From: Sphingomonas kaistensis
Lineage (GTDB): Bacteria; Pseudomonadota; Alphaproteobacteria; Sphingomonadales; Sphingomonadaceae
Reading direction: 5' to 3'
Assembly (NCBI RefSeq): GCF_011927725.1
Contig: NZ_JAATJC010000001.1
Span: 62,001 to 126,000 of the forward strand
DNA length: 64,000 bases
The notes under the pieces are model-generated. The model did not search any database. It was given only the letters and a program-made list of their open reading frames with translations, and was not told the origin of the DNA. The position numbers and the translations under genes were made by a program. Positions 19,957-29,666 of this stretch are shown here, piece by piece (position 1 is the first letter of the stretch; each line of letters starts with the position of its first letter).

Positions 19957-21976
19957 AGGGCAGAACCTTGCGGTCGTCGCCCCCGACCAGGCGGTTGAGC
20001 GCCGCGGCGAGATCGGCCTGGCGAAAGGGCTTGGCGAGCTGCGGGATCTGCAAGTCAAGGTCGCCGCCGGAATAGCCGGTGACGATCATCACCGGCAGTC
20101 CGGGAAAGCGCTTCTCGAGATGGGCGGCGAATTCGGCGCCGTTCATGCGTGGCATCATGTAGTCGGTGACGACCGCATCGGCGGTGATCCCGCCAGAGAG
20201 CAGGGCGAGCGCCTGCGCGCCGCCCGACGCTTCGTGCACTTGGTGGCCGATGTCACGCAGCATCTCGGCGGTGCCGGAACGGACCAGGTCCTCGTCGTCG
20301 ACCAGCAGGATGCTGAGTGCGCGCACCGGCGTGACCAGCTCGTTGCGGGTGACCGCAAGCGGGTCCGCCGCCGCCTGTGCCACCGGAAGGTAAAGGTCTG
20401 CGCGGGTGCCCTGCCCGACCACGCTGCTCATCTCGAACGCACCGCCGAGCTGGGCGGCGAGGCCATGCACCATCGACAGGCCGAGGCCGGTGCCCTTGCC
20501 GACACCCTTGGTCGAGAAGAAGGGCTCCACCGCGCGGGCCAGGGTCGCGGCGTCCATCCCCGATCCGCCGTCGATCACCGAAATCCGGATATAGGCGCCG
20601 GGCTTGAGCTTGCCGCCGTGATTGGGGCCGATCATCGCCTGTTCGGCGGCGACCGTCAGCAGGCCCGCGCCGTTCATCGCATCGCGCGCGTTGACGCACA
20701 GGTTGAGCAAAGCCAGTTCGAGCTGGTTGGCATCGGCAAGGGCCGCCGGCAGCCCGTGACCGGCATGGAGCCGGAGTTCGACGGTCGGGCCGATCGAGCT
20801 CACCACCAGGTCGCGCATTCCTTCCAGCAGCGAAGCGATGTCGATCGCCCGGGTTTCGAGCGCCTGGCGCCGGGCGAAACCGAGCAGCCGGCTGACGAGG
20901 ATCTTGGCCCGTTCGGCCGACTGGAGCGCACCGTCGAGCAGCCGCGCGGAGCGCGGGTCGTCCGCCCCGTAGCGCCGGTTCAGCATGTCGAGCGCGCCGG
21001 TGATGGGGGTCAGCAGATTGTTGATGTCGTGGGCGACGCCGCCGGTCAGCTGGCCGATCGTCTCCAGCTTCTGCGCCTCGTGCAGCTGCGAGGTTGCGAG
21101 TTCGCGCTGGGCGACCTCTTCCTCGACCCGCCGCTCGAGCGTCTGGTTGAGTTCCATCAACTCCGTCTCGGCGCGCTTCCGGGCGGTGACGTCCTGGAAG
21201 ATGACGGCGACCTCCTTGCGGCTTGCCGGTTCGACGCGGAACGCGGCCAGTTCGAGGTGCCGCCCGGTTGCCACCAGCTCCCGCTCGAAGCGGATCGGCT
21301 CACCGGTCAGGAGGACCTGCCGGTACAATTCGACCCACGCGCCGGCCTCGTCCGGGACCATCTCGCGGACCTTTTGCCCGACGACCTGGGGAATGCCGGC
21401 ATGGCGTTCGTAGGCCGGATTGGCCTGGATGTGGACATAGTCGCTGAGCGGGCCGTCGGGTCCGTCGATAAACTCGATGACCGCGAAGCCTTCGTCCATC
21501 GTCTCGAACAGGGTCCGGAACCGCTCCTCGCTGTCCTTGAGCTCGACCAGCCTGGTGCGCGCCTCATACTGGCGCTTGCGTCCGCGCAGCGCCGATCTCG
21601 CGAGGCTGAGAAGGGTGGTCGGATGGAACGGGCGCTCCAGGAAGGTGACATTGCCGAGCACTTCGAGAAAGCGTCCCGCCGCCGGGTTGCGCTCCAGCCC
21701 GCCGCCGCGGCTGGTGAGCAGGACGAACGGCAGGTCCGACCATTCTTCCTGGTCCTCGATCCACGCCGCCAGTCCGTGCAGGTCGGCCGAAGCGATCGCT
21801 TCCTCGGTGACGACGACGAACGCTGCACCCCGATCAAGCTCGACAATGAGCCCCGGCACCGTGTCGCAGGCCATCGCCTCCAGTCCGCCTTCGCGGAGCA
21901 TTTCGCTGGCGATTGCCGCATCTCGCCCTCGCGGAGCGAGAACCAGCGCACGTTCCGAAAGGGTGGTGCGCTTCAA
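19940..21976 (-). CDS. Hybrid sensor histidine kinase with C-terminal receiver
   Basis: This 678-residue cytoplasmic kinase has no membrane segment. The order is: a degenerate receiver-like domain (about 8-130) lacking the acceptor Asp, a PAS domain (about 148-268), a short coiled coil, HisKA with GGVAHDINN (phosphoacceptor His316), HATPase_c with N-box Asn429 and GTGLGLSMVHG, and a receiver (about 553-665) with Asp605 in TDYMMP and Lys649. The start is TTG, overlapping the stop of the KaiC-like gene as TTGA, so the two are one operon. The input signal is unknown; the KaiC-like partner may relay it. Confidence 0.92.
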   Translation of the reverse strand: MKRTTLSERALVLAPRGRDAAIASEMLREGGLEAMACDTVPGLIVELDRGAAFVVVTEEAIASADLHGLAAWIEDQEEWSDLPFVLLTSRGGGLERNPAAGRFLEVLGNVTFLERPFHPTTLLSLARSALRGRKRQYEARTRLVELKDSEERFRTLFETMDEGFAVIEFIDGPDGPLSDYVHIQANPAYERHAGIPQVVGQKVREMVPDEAGAWVELYRQVLLTGEPIRFERELVATGRHLELAAFRVEPASRKEVAVIFQDVTARKRAETELMELNQTLERRVEEEVAQRELATSQLHEAQKLETIGQLTGGVAHDINNLLTPITGALDMLNRRYGADDPRSARLLDGALQSAERAKILVSRLLGFARRQALETRAIDIASLLEGMRDLVVSSIGPTVELRLHAGHGLPAALADANQLELALLNLCVNARDAMNGAGLLTVAAEQAMIGPNHGGKLKPGAYIRISVIDGGSGMDAATLARAVEPFFSTKGVGKGTGLGLSMVHGLAAQLGGAFEMSSVVGQGTRADLYLPVAQAAADPLAVTRNELVTPVRALSILLVDDEDLVRSGTAEMLRDIGHQVHEASGGAQALALLSGGITADAVVTDYMMPRMNGAEFAAHLEKRFPGLPVMIVTGYSGGDLDLQIPQLAKPFRQADLAAALNRLVGGDDRKVLPFKRVR

Positions 21977-23410
21977 CCGGGCTCGGCCGACGTCATGAGC
22001 TTGCCGGTGTCCAGCATGGTCGGCACGCCCCGGAGAACCCCCTGGAAGTTGTGAAGCGGATCGCCGAGGGTCAATCCTTCCTCGTTGATGCGATACTCAC
22101 GAATAGTGTCCTCGTGCGCGCCGGTCCGCTTCTTGACGACCGAAATGGCGCGCCGGACCCGGCCAAGCGCCTCGAAGTAACGGAGCAGGATCACGGTGTC
22201 GGCAAGATAGGTGACATCGACCGGAGTGCGCATGTCGCCGACCAGGCCATGCTGGGCAACGGTCAGGAAGGTCGTTGCGCCCTGCCGGTTGAGATACTGC
22301 AGCAGTTCATGGATGTGCAGCACCAGCGCGTGCTCGCCCGGCATGGAGGCCTGGTAGCCGTTTAGGCTGTCGATGACGACCGTGCGCGCGCCATATTGCT
22401 CGACGCAGGCCCGGACGCGCGCGGAGAATTGCCCCGGGGTCATCTCGGCCGCGTCGATCTGCTCGAGCACCAGCGACCCCGCATCGACAAAGGATTGCAG
22501 GTCGATGCCGAGCGCCTTGGCGCGTTCGATCAGTAGGCCGAGTTCCTCGTCGAACACGAACATCGCGGCCTTTTCACCGCGGCCGATCGCACTGCGGATG
22601 AAGGTCAGCGCAGTGATCGACTTGCCGGTGCCGGCGGGGCCCAGGATCAGGACGCTCGAACTGCGCTCGATGCCGCCCCCGAGCAGGGCGTCGAAGGTGG
22701 TCTGGCCGGTGCTGATTACGGTCCGGTCGAAGCTGTTGCGATGCTCCGCCGAGACCAGGCGAGGGTAGACCCGAACGCCTCCGGTCTCGATCGCGAGGTC
22801 GTGATACCCTCCGCGAAAGCGCCGGCCGCGATATTTGATGACCCGCATCCGCCGCCGCTCCGCCCCATATTCGGGGGCGAGCTCCTCCAGCCGGATGACG
22901 CCGTGGGCGACCGAGTGCACGGTCTTGTCGTTGGCGTCGGTTGTGAGGTCGTCGAGCATCAGCACCGTCGCGTTGCGCTTGGCGAAATAATGCTTCAACG
23001 CAAGGATCTGGCGCCGGTAGCGAAGCGAGTTTTGCGCCAGCAGGCGGATTTCCGACAGGCTGTCGACAACCACGCGCTCGGGATTGGTCGCTTCGAATGC
23101 TTCAAAGATGCGCTTGGTGGTTTCGCCAAGTTCGAGGTCGGAAGAATAGAGCAGGCTTTGCTGCTGCTCATCGTCGAGCAGGCTTTCCGGCGGCACCAGT
23201 TCGTAGATCGAAATGCCGGCCAGGTCCCAGTCGTGCGAGATCGCGGAGGCGCGCAGCTCGTCATCGGTTTCGGACAAGGTGATGTACAGGCACCGTTCGC
23301 CCTGGCTTGCGCCGGACTGGAGGAATTGCAGCGCGATGGTCGTCTTGCCCGTACCGGGACTGCCTTCGAGGAGATAGACACGGCCCCGATCGAATCCGCC
23401 GCTGAGGACG

Positions 23411-23685
<275 letters not shown>

Positions 23686-23826
23686 GCAAGGAACAAGACG
23701 TGGACCCGGCTGCTCGCCGGGGGTCGCGGGCGGTCCACTAGCAGCGCTTCCGGGCCTTGCCTAGCGGCAAAAGGGCCCAAGGGACCAGCTTGGCCGGTCG
23801 GCGGCCCCGCGGCACTGACGGGCGCC

Positions 23827-24501
23827 ATGGATACCATCGTGATCGGCGCTTCGGGCGGCATCGGTGCAGCGCTTGCCGACCGCTTCGAGGCGGGGGGCGA
23901 CCGCGTGCACCGGCTGTCCCGTTCGGCCGGCAGCATCGACCTTGCCGACCCCGCTTCCATTGCGGCGGCGGCGGACAGCCTTCCCTTCCCCGCAGTGCAG
24001 CGGCTGGTGGTCGCGACCGGCCTGCTGCACGACGACGGGCTTTCCCCCGAACGATCCCTGCGCGACCTCGACGCCGAGCGGCTGGGGCGCAGCTTCCTGG
24101 TCAACACGGTCGGTCCGGCACTGGTCCTGCGCCACTTCGCCCCACTGCTGGCGCGCGAGGGCCGGGTCGAGGTGGCGATGCTGTCGGCGCGGGTCGGGAG
24201 CATCGCCGACAACCGGCTGGGCGGATGGTACGGCTACCGAGCGAGCAAGGCGGCGCTGAACCAGATCGTCCGGACGGCGGCGGTCGAGGTGTCGCGAAGC
24301 CGGCCCGAGAGCGTGGTGGTGGCGCTCCACCCCGGCACCGTCGACACCGCCATGAGCCGGCCGTTCCAGGCCAATGTCGCGGCCGAGCGGCTGTTCACGC
24401 CGCGCCACTCGGCCGACTGCCTGGCCGACGTCCTCGCGCGGCTGGGGCCTGCCGACAGTGGCGGCTTCTTCGATTGGCAGGGCCAGGCCATCCCGTTCTG
24501 A
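23827..24501 (+). CDS. Short-chain dehydrogenase/reductase (CsgA/C-factor-like)
   Basis: This 224-residue SDR has the compact N-terminal nucleotide motif GASGGIG (7-13), catalytic Ser120, Tyr137 and Lys141 in YRASK, and HPGTVDTAMSRPF, which is characteristic of the C-factor-like subgroup of SDRs. Unlike classical SDRs it lacks a long N-terminal loop. Start ATG 23827 is chosen because the upstream extension would cover the tRNA region. The substrate is unknown. It stands alone, 43 bases before hspQ. Confidence 0.88.
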   Translation: MDTIVIGASGGIGAALADRFEAGGDRVHRLSRSAGSIDLADPASIAAAADSLPFPAVQRLVVATGLLHDDGLSPERSLRDLDAERLGRSFLVNTVGPALVLRHFAPLLAREGRVEVAMLSARVGSIADNRLGGWYGYRASKAALNQIVRTAAVEVSRSRPESVVVALHPGTVDTAMSRPFQANVAAERLFTPRHSADCLADVLARLGPADSGGFFDWQGQAIPF

Positions 24502-24544
24502 GGCTTTCCCTTGCGGAGAGCGGGCGAAGGCTTAAGTTGCACCC

Positions 24545-24919
24545 ATGCCGCTTCAGACGCGTTCCTCCTCTATGGACGAGATCCCCGCTCCTCCGATCGC
24601 CAGCGCCCGCTTCGGCATCGGCGAAGTGGTGCGCCACCGCCTGCTCGATTTTCGCGGGGTGATCTTCGACGTCGATCCGGTCTTCGCCAACAGCGAGGAA
24701 TGGTATCAGGCGATTCCGATGGAAATCCGGCCGTCCAAGGATCAGCCCTTCTACCACCTGCTCGCCGAGAATGGGGACGGCAGCTACGTCGCTTATGTCT
24801 CGCAGCAGAACCTTGTGGTCGACGAGGAGGATGAGCCGGTCGATCATCCGGCGATCGCCAACCTGTTCGAAGCGTTCGAATCCGGCCGCTACAAGCTTAG
24901 GCCGCAGCACCGCCACTAG
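24545..24919 (+). CDS. hspQ: Heat-shock protein HspQ (YccV-like)
   Basis: This small acidic protein (124 residues from ATG 24545, or 115 from the in-frame ATG at 24572) contains the HspQ/YccV domain: FGIGEVVRHRLLDFRGVIFDVDP, then EEWYQ and PFYHLLAENGDGSYVAYVSQQNL. In enterobacteria HspQ binds hemimethylated DNA and acts as a Lon specificity enhancer. It is monocistronic and is followed by a strong bidirectional terminator shared with the convergent TonB receptor gene. Confidence 0.9.
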   Translation: MPLQTRSSSMDEIPAPPIASARFGIGEVVRHRLLDFRGVIFDVDPVFANSEEWYQAIPMEIRPSKDQPFYHLLAENGDGSYVAYVSQQNLVVDEEDEPVDHPAIANLFEAFESGRYKLRPQHRH

Positions 24920-24945
24920 GCTTGGTCGTCGTACTTCAGGCATGA

Positions 24946-24984
24946 AAAAGGGCGCCTCTCCCACCCGGAGAGGCGCCCTTTTCT
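24946..24984. terminator. Bidirectional intrinsic terminator, hspQ / TonB receptor
   Basis: A 15-bp perfect stem (AAAAGGGCGCCTCTC with GAGAGGCGCCCTTTT) with a 7-base loop is A-flanked on one side and T-flanked on the other. It lies between two convergent genes, so it can end transcripts from both directions. Confidence 0.9.
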
Positions 24985-24990
24985 GTGTCC

Positions 24991-27624
24991 TCAGAAGTCG
25001 ATGCTGACCCGGCCGTAGAGGTAGCGTCCGTTGAAGCCGAACGGCGAGAAGCTGCTGTACGGCAGGAAGTAGTTGTTGGCCGAATAATTGCGGGCCGCGC
25101 CCGTGTCGGGATCGACCCCGCGCCCGACCGGAAGCTTGGTCGGATAGACGTCGAAGATGTTGTTGCCGCCAAGCGCCAGCGACATCCGGTCGCCGAGCGG
25201 CTTGAACCGCAGTTCGAGGTCGGTGATCGTCTTGGCTTCGAGGTTGATGTCGTTGAAGCGATCGGCGCCCGCCGCCAGCACCTTGCCGTAGCGGGTGGCG
25301 CGAAGGGTCGCCCCGAACCACTGCCGCTCGAAGTCGAGCGAGGTGTTGATCTTGGTCCGCGGCTGCCCCTGCACGAGGCGCAGCGATTCCTGGCGACCGA
25401 ACAGGACGAGGCCCGGGATGGTCGAAACCGACCCCTGGTTGGCCGCGTTCCTTGTGATCTTGGTCTTGTTGTAGTTGAAGCCGCCGGTCAGGTTGAGGCG
25501 ACCGCCAACGAAATCGGCGACCCGATAGGTGGTGACGAAATCGAGGCCGCGGGTGCGGGTGTCGATGCCGTTGATGAAGAAGCGGGCCGCGGTGACGGTG
25601 GGGAAGCCGGCCGCCGCCAGTACCGCGCGAACCGCCGCATTCTGCGCCGTCGTCCCGAACGCACCGAGATTCTCGGTCACCACGATGCGGTCGTCGATCT
25701 GGACCTGGTAGATATCCAGCGTGACGTTGAGCCGCGGGATCGCGCTGAACACTAGGCCGGCGGAGTAGCTCTGGCTCTGCTCGGCGGTCAGCTCCTTGGC
25801 CCCCAGCGCCTTGGCGGCGGGATTGCTGACCGGAAGGGTCACGGTGTCGAGCAGGACGCCGCTGACATTCTGGGTCGATGCGGCCGCGAAGAATTGCTGC
25901 TGCAGCGAGGGTGCCCGGAAACCGGATGAGGCCGAGGCGCGAAGGGCGATGCCGTTCACCGGCTCCAGCCGCCCGGCGAGCTTCCAGTTGAGGTCGGATC
26001 CGAAGTCCGAGTAATTTTCGTAGCGCAGGGCGCCCTGGATGTTGATCGCGTCGCTCAGATCGCTGTCGATCTCGGCGTACAGCGACTTGTTGTTGCGGCT
26101 GTGCGGCTGGTCGACGCGCTGGCCGGCGATCAGCGGCTGGAAGCCCGGGAACACCTGCGCGCCAGGCGAGCCGCCGAACGTGCCGTTGCCGTAGGAGCCC
26201 ACCTCGCCTGGACGAATGTCGAAGCGCTCACGGCGATATTCGGCGCCGAGCGACAGGCTGGTCTTGCTCGCGAACCCGAGCGCCAGATCGCGCGTGACGT
26301 CGACGTTGGCGAGCGTCTGGTCATATTGCAGGCCGCCGCTGTCGAACTCGGTCGGGGAGGTCGGCCCGAGCGAGCGGTTGAGGGTATTGGTGATCAGGAA
26401 GTCGGTCTTGTTGCGGCCATGCTGGAGCGAGGCGTCCCAGCGCCATCCCGACAGGTCGCCGCGAAGCCCCACGGTGACCGCCAGATCGATGGTCTTGGTG
26501 TTGATCAGCGGCAGGAAGCCGTCAGGGTAGATGGACGTGATGTTGTTGGCGTTGAGCGGCTGGCGGAAGAAGCCCGCGCTTTGCCCGTCGCGGCGGTTGG
26601 CGTTGCCGAAGAAGTAATATTCCGCGCTTCCGATCGGGTGGTCGCCGTTGACCCAGACCTTGTAGTCCTCGGTGCCGGCATCGCCGTAGCGGTGGCTGAA
26701 GCGGTTGATGGTGCGCTCACGCGGGTCGAGCGCGGTGCCGATCAGATTATACTGGCGGCGCGGATCGGCGCCGGTGCGATTGGTCGGATTGCGGTCCTGC
26801 CATTCGCCGGCGACGTTGACCTGGCCTTCGGCACCAAGCGGAATGGCAACCACGGCCGCAAGGGTGACCGTGCGTCCGTCGCGCCGCTTGCGCTCCTCGC
26901 CGGTGTAGTTGAGCGTCAGCACGCCGTCCGGCGTGAGGACGGGCGAACCGTCCGCATTGGCCTGGACCCCGTTGTAGTTCTGCACACCGTCGACGTCGGT
27001 GTAATATTTGCCGTAGGTGACGGAGGCCTTGCCGCCCGACCGGGCGCTGCGCAGCTGGAAGTTGATGACCCCGGCGATGGCGTCCGAACCATATTGAGCG
27101 GCCGCGCCGTCGCGCAGCACTTCGACCCGGCTGAGCGCGATGGTCGGGATCATGTTGATGTCGACCGCGCTGGTACCGCGCCCGACCGAACCGTTGATGT
27201 TGAGCAGCGAGGCGCTGTGGCGGCGCTTGCCGTTGATCAGGACCAGCGTCTGGTCAGGCCCGAGCCCGCGCAGCGTGGCGGGACGGATGACGTCCGTGCC
27301 GTCGGTGATCGACGGCTGCGGGAAGTTGAAGCTCGGCACTTCCTGGGTGAGCGCGCGATTGACCTCTGTGAAGCCGGTATTGCCGAGGGATTCGGCCGAG
27401 ATGACGTCGACCGGGACCGGCGAATCGGCCACCGTTCGGTCGTTCCGGCGCGTGCCGGTGACGACAATGGTGGACTGGTCGGGGGTGTCGCCCTGGGCCG
27501 CGGCCTGGCCGACGTTCGCTTCCTGCACCGCTTCCTGGTTCTGCTGCGCGGCGGCGGGCGCTGCGGCGAGCAGTGCAAGCGGGCTGATGGTCAGGAGCAA
27601 GGCGCTGGTACGGCGAGTGGTCAT
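24991..27624 (-). CDS. TonB-dependent receptor (full length)
   Basis: This 877-residue outer-membrane receptor has a signal peptide (about 1-26, ending AAAQ), a TonB-box-like STIVVTGTRR (54-63), and a plug domain with the LRGLGPDQTLVLINGKRR and VEVLRDGAAAQYGSDAIAGVINF blocks. A 22-strand barrel follows, ending in FNGRYLYGRVSIDF. Receptors with this plug type are abundant in sphingomonads. No transporter, enzyme or anti-sigma gene lies next to it, so the ligand cannot be inferred. Confidence 0.95.
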   Translation of the reverse strand: MTTRRTSALLLTISPLALLAAAPAAAQQNQEAVQEANVGQAAAQGDTPDQSTIVVTGTRRNDRTVADSPVPVDVISAESLGNTGFTEVNRALTQEVPSFNFPQPSITDGTDVIRPATLRGLGPDQTLVLINGKRRHSASLLNINGSVGRGTSAVDINMIPTIALSRVEVLRDGAAAQYGSDAIAGVINFQLRSARSGGKASVTYGKYYTDVDGVQNYNGVQANADGSPVLTPDGVLTLNYTGEERKRRDGRTVTLAAVVAIPLGAEGQVNVAGEWQDRNPTNRTGADPRRQYNLIGTALDPRERTINRFSHRYGDAGTEDYKVWVNGDHPIGSAEYYFFGNANRRDGQSAGFFRQPLNANNITSIYPDGFLPLINTKTIDLAVTVGLRGDLSGWRWDASLQHGRNKTDFLITNTLNRSLGPTSPTEFDSGGLQYDQTLANVDVTRDLALGFASKTSLSLGAEYRRERFDIRPGEVGSYGNGTFGGSPGAQVFPGFQPLIAGQRVDQPHSRNNKSLYAEIDSDLSDAINIQGALRYENYSDFGSDLNWKLAGRLEPVNGIALRASASSGFRAPSLQQQFFAAASTQNVSGVLLDTVTLPVSNPAAKALGAKELTAEQSQSYSAGLVFSAIPRLNVTLDIYQVQIDDRIVVTENLGAFGTTAQNAAVRAVLAAAGFPTVTAARFFINGIDTRTRGLDFVTTYRVADFVGGRLNLTGGFNYNKTKITRNAANQGSVSTIPGLVLFGRQESLRLVQGQPRTKINTSLDFERQWFGATLRATRYGKVLAAGADRFNDINLEAKTITDLELRFKPLGDRMSLALGGNNIFDVYPTKLPVGRGVDPDTGAARNYSANNYFLPYSSFSPFGFNGRYLYGRVSIDF

Positions 27625-27813
27625 GTGTCGAACCCCAAGTGGATGAGGAAGCAGGACGCCACGATGACGCCGTTAACCCATCGATAAGCAAGACAATGAC
27701 CGAAGCCTCGCCATCGCCAAGGGGGTTCGCGCCGGACCGGCAGCATTTGTCAGGGCGATGTAGTATTGCTGCAACATTGAGACCCGTGCGCGACACTCCC
27801 GCAGGCACGAAAG

Positions 27814-27846
27814 GGCCCCGGCGGAGGGGAAACCTCGACCGGGGCC
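27814..27846. other. Structured hairpin with symmetric internal loop
   Basis: GGCCCCGG (27814-27821) pairs with CCGGGGCC (27839-27846). GAGG (27824-27827) pairs with CCTC (27833-27836) in the same register, leaving a 2x2 internal loop and a 5-base apical loop. No T-tract follows, so it is not a simple terminator. Confidence 0.5.
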
Positions 27847-27873
27847 AGTTCTCTCAAGGGAACGAAGGACTAT

Positions 27874-27911
27874 TGGCCGGCCGCCACGACGATCGCCGAA
27901 GCGGCCGGCCA
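27874..27911. repeat. 11-bp inverted repeat in the same gap
   Basis: TGGCCGGCCGC (27874-27884) and GCGGCCGGCCA (27901-27911) are perfect inverted copies separated by 16 bases. They could form a long-loop hairpin or serve as a protein-binding site. Confidence 0.5.
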
Positions 27912-28035
27912 TCCCAAGTTGGAATAATCTTGCGTGCTCTGATCAAGACCTTTCCGCTCGGAACACCTTGAACCTGCCTCTCCGGACGCTTCCCGGCAAG
28001 GGGGTGGGCGGAATAACAAGGGCGATGCGCCCCGA

Positions 28036-28051
28036 CTTGCAATTATGCAAG
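28036..28051. promoter_or_regulatory. Perfect palindrome, candidate Lrp/AsnC operator
   Basis: CTTGCAATTATGCAAG has perfect 6-bp arms around an AT-rich ATTA centre, the form typical of Lrp-family binding sites. It lies 23 bases before the chosen regulator start, suggesting autoregulation. It also covers an alternative upstream ATG (28045), which argues against that start. Confidence 0.6.
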
Positions 28052-28074
28052 TTCATGCTCAAAAACCGTGGATC

Positions 28075-28548
28075 ATGAAAATGGATCATACGGATCGCAG
28101 GATCCTCGCCATCCTGCAGGAAGACGCGACCTTGCCGGTGGCCGAGATCGGGACGCGAGTCGGCCTGTCCCCCACCCCCTGCTGGCGGCGAATCCAGAAG
28201 CTGCGATCGGCCGGGGTGATCGAGCGGACGGTGGCGCTGGTCGATCCGCGCGCCCTCGGGCTCGGCCTGATCGTGTTCATCGAGGTGGAAGCCCGCGACC
28301 ACAGCCCCGAATGGCAGCAGCGTTTCCTGGCGGGGGTATCGGTCCTGCCCGAAGTGCTGGAAGTCGTGCGCATGGCCGGGGAAACCGACTACTGGCTGCG
28401 GGTCGCGGTCCGCGACATGGCGCATTTCGACGATTTCTATGGCAAGTTGATCGCCGCCGGCCCGCTCAAGAACGTCACTTCGAAGTTCGCGATGGAGCGC
28501 TGCAAGAGTTCGACGGCTTATCCGGTCGTCACCGACCCTGCTGGTTGA
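28075..28548 (+). CDS. Lrp/AsnC family transcriptional regulator
   Basis: This 157-residue feast/famine regulator has an N-terminal winged HTH (MDHTDRRILAILQED... VGLSPTPCWRRIQKL) and a C-terminal RAM/ligand-binding domain (LIVFIEVEARDHSPEWQQRF... AGETDYWLRVAVRDM). The SPTPCWRRIQKL recognition helix is typical of the family. I start at ATG 28075; an upstream ATG at 28045 lies inside the palindrome. No amino-acid gene is adjacent except the divergent TonB receptor 450 bases away, so targets are unknown. Confidence 0.92.
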   Translation: MKMDHTDRRILAILQEDATLPVAEIGTRVGLSPTPCWRRIQKLRSAGVIERTVALVDPRALGLGLIVFIEVEARDHSPEWQQRFLAGVSVLPEVLEVVRMAGETDYWLRVAVRDMAHFDDFYGKLIAAGPLKNVTSKFAMERCKSSTAYPVVTDPAG

Positions 28549-28660
28549 CCTTTCGGCCATCCTCTCTTAGGGGCCACGCTTTCCCGCGCGGGTCGGCGCC
28601 ACGCTGCCGCATGGGTCAAGAAATCAACGTTGTTGAGCAAAAAGAAAAGAGAAGAGGCCC

Positions 28661-29203
28661 ATGTTCGCTATCGTGCGCACCGGCGGCAAGCAGTATCGCG
28701 TGTCACCGGGAGACAAGATCGTCGTCGAGAAGCTGGCCGGTGAAGCCGGTGACAGCATCACCTTGAGCGACGTGCTGCTCGCGGGCGATGGCTCGGACCT
28801 CAAGGGGACCGACGGCCTGACCGTCGCGGCCGAGATCATCGCTCAGGCAAAGGGCGAAAAGGTCGTCGTCTTCAAGAAGCGTCGCCGCCACAACTATCGC
28901 CGCAAGAACGGCCATCGCCAGCAGCACACCATCCTGCGGATCGTGTCGGTCGGCGGCGAAGGCCAGCAGAAGAAGGCGGCTCCGGCCGCCGCTGCGGCTC
29001 CGAAGGCCGAAGGCGACGCCAAGAAGGCTCCGAAGAAGGCCAAGGCCGCTCCGGCGCCGAGCCAGATCGACGAGCACGAGGTCGCTTCGAGCGAGGGCGT
29101 GGTTCCGGCCGATGCCGGCACCGAGGCCACCCAGGACGTGACCAACTCGACTCAGGATGCTGCGCCTGCTAAGGGCAAGGCCAAGAAGACTCCGAAGGCG
29201 TAA
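28661..29203 (+). CDS. rplU: 50S ribosomal protein L21 with long C-terminal extension
   Basis: Residues 1-102 are a canonical L21 ([20 protein letters not shown], then [16 protein letters not shown] and TILRIVSV). The remaining 78 or so residues are a low-complexity Ala/Lys/Pro tail turning acidic and then basic again, much longer than the roughly 103-residue E. coli protein. Such extensions occur in alphaproteobacterial L21. AGAAGAGG precedes the start. It forms an operon with rpmA 6 bases downstream. Confidence 0.97.
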   Translation: MFAIVRTGGKQYRVSPGDKIVVEKLAGEAGDSITLSDVLLAGDGSDLKGTDGLTVAAEIIAQAKGEKVVVFKKRRRHNYRRKNGHRQQHTILRIVSVGGEGQQKKAAPAAAAAPKAEGDAKKAPKKAKAAPAPSQIDEHEVASSEGVVPADAGTEATQDVTNSTQDAAPAKGKAKKTPKA

Positions 29204-29209
29204 CACACC

Positions 29210-29494
29210 ATGGCACATAAGAAAGCAGGCGGCTCGTCGCGTAACGGCCGTGATTCCGAAGGCAGGCGCCTCGGCGTGAAGAAGTTCGGTGGCGAGTCCG
29301 TCGTCGCCGGCAACATCATCGTGCGCCAGCGCGGCACGCGCGTGTACCCGGGTGCCGGTGTCGGCCTCGGCAAGGATCACACCCTGTTCGCGCTGACCGA
29401 CGGTAAAGTCGAGTTCCGTGACGGCCGCCAAGGCCGCAAGTACGTCCACGTAGCGGCGCTTATTAACGCGCCGATGGCGGACGCAGCCGAATAG
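29210..29494 (+). CDS. rpmA: 50S ribosomal protein L27
   Basis: This 94-residue L27 starts [20 protein letters not shown] and contains the conserved [15 protein letters not shown] core. Its N-terminal arm reaches the peptidyl-transferase centre. It lies directly behind rplU as in most bacteria and is followed by a strong terminator. Confidence 0.98.
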   Translation: MAHKKAGGSSRNGRDSEGRRLGVKKFGGESVVAGNIIVRQRGTRVYPGAGVGLGKDHTLFALTDGKVEFRDGRQGRKYVHVAALINAPMADAAE

Positions 29495-29566
29495 GGGGTT
29501 GGTCGATAACGGGCCGCCCCAGGAGGGGGCAGCCCGGTACAGGACCAACCAACAAGCGGGTTCTGG

Positions 29567-29610
29567 AAGGGAGAAGAGGGAAGCCCCCTCTTCTCCCTTT
29601 CTTTTTCTTC
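29567..29610 (+). terminator. Intrinsic terminator after rplU-rpmA
   Basis: A 14-bp stem (AAGGGAGAAGAGGG with CCCTCTTCTCCCTT), a 5-base loop and a following T-rich run make a classical rho-independent terminator. Confidence 0.92.
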
Positions 29611-29666
29611 TCCCGAAACTGTCACGCGACCCTGCGAAGGGCCGCCGAGGGGAAGGAAACACGACC

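Larger units (their letters stand above)
27625..28074. other. Divergent intergenic region with two hairpins and palindromes
   Basis: This 450-base gap between the TonB receptor (leftward) and the Lrp regulator (rightward) shows no convincing coding sequence. It holds two large inverted repeats (27814-27846 and 27874-27911), a TTGC-T-GCAA palindrome (27766-27774) and a 16-bp palindrome just before the regulator (28036-28051). I cannot place -35/-10 boxes with confidence. Confidence 0.6.

Noticed and set aside
19880..22054. 724-codon plus-strand frame across the hybrid kinase
   Set aside because: Antisense shadow of a kinase with all catalytic boxes intact.
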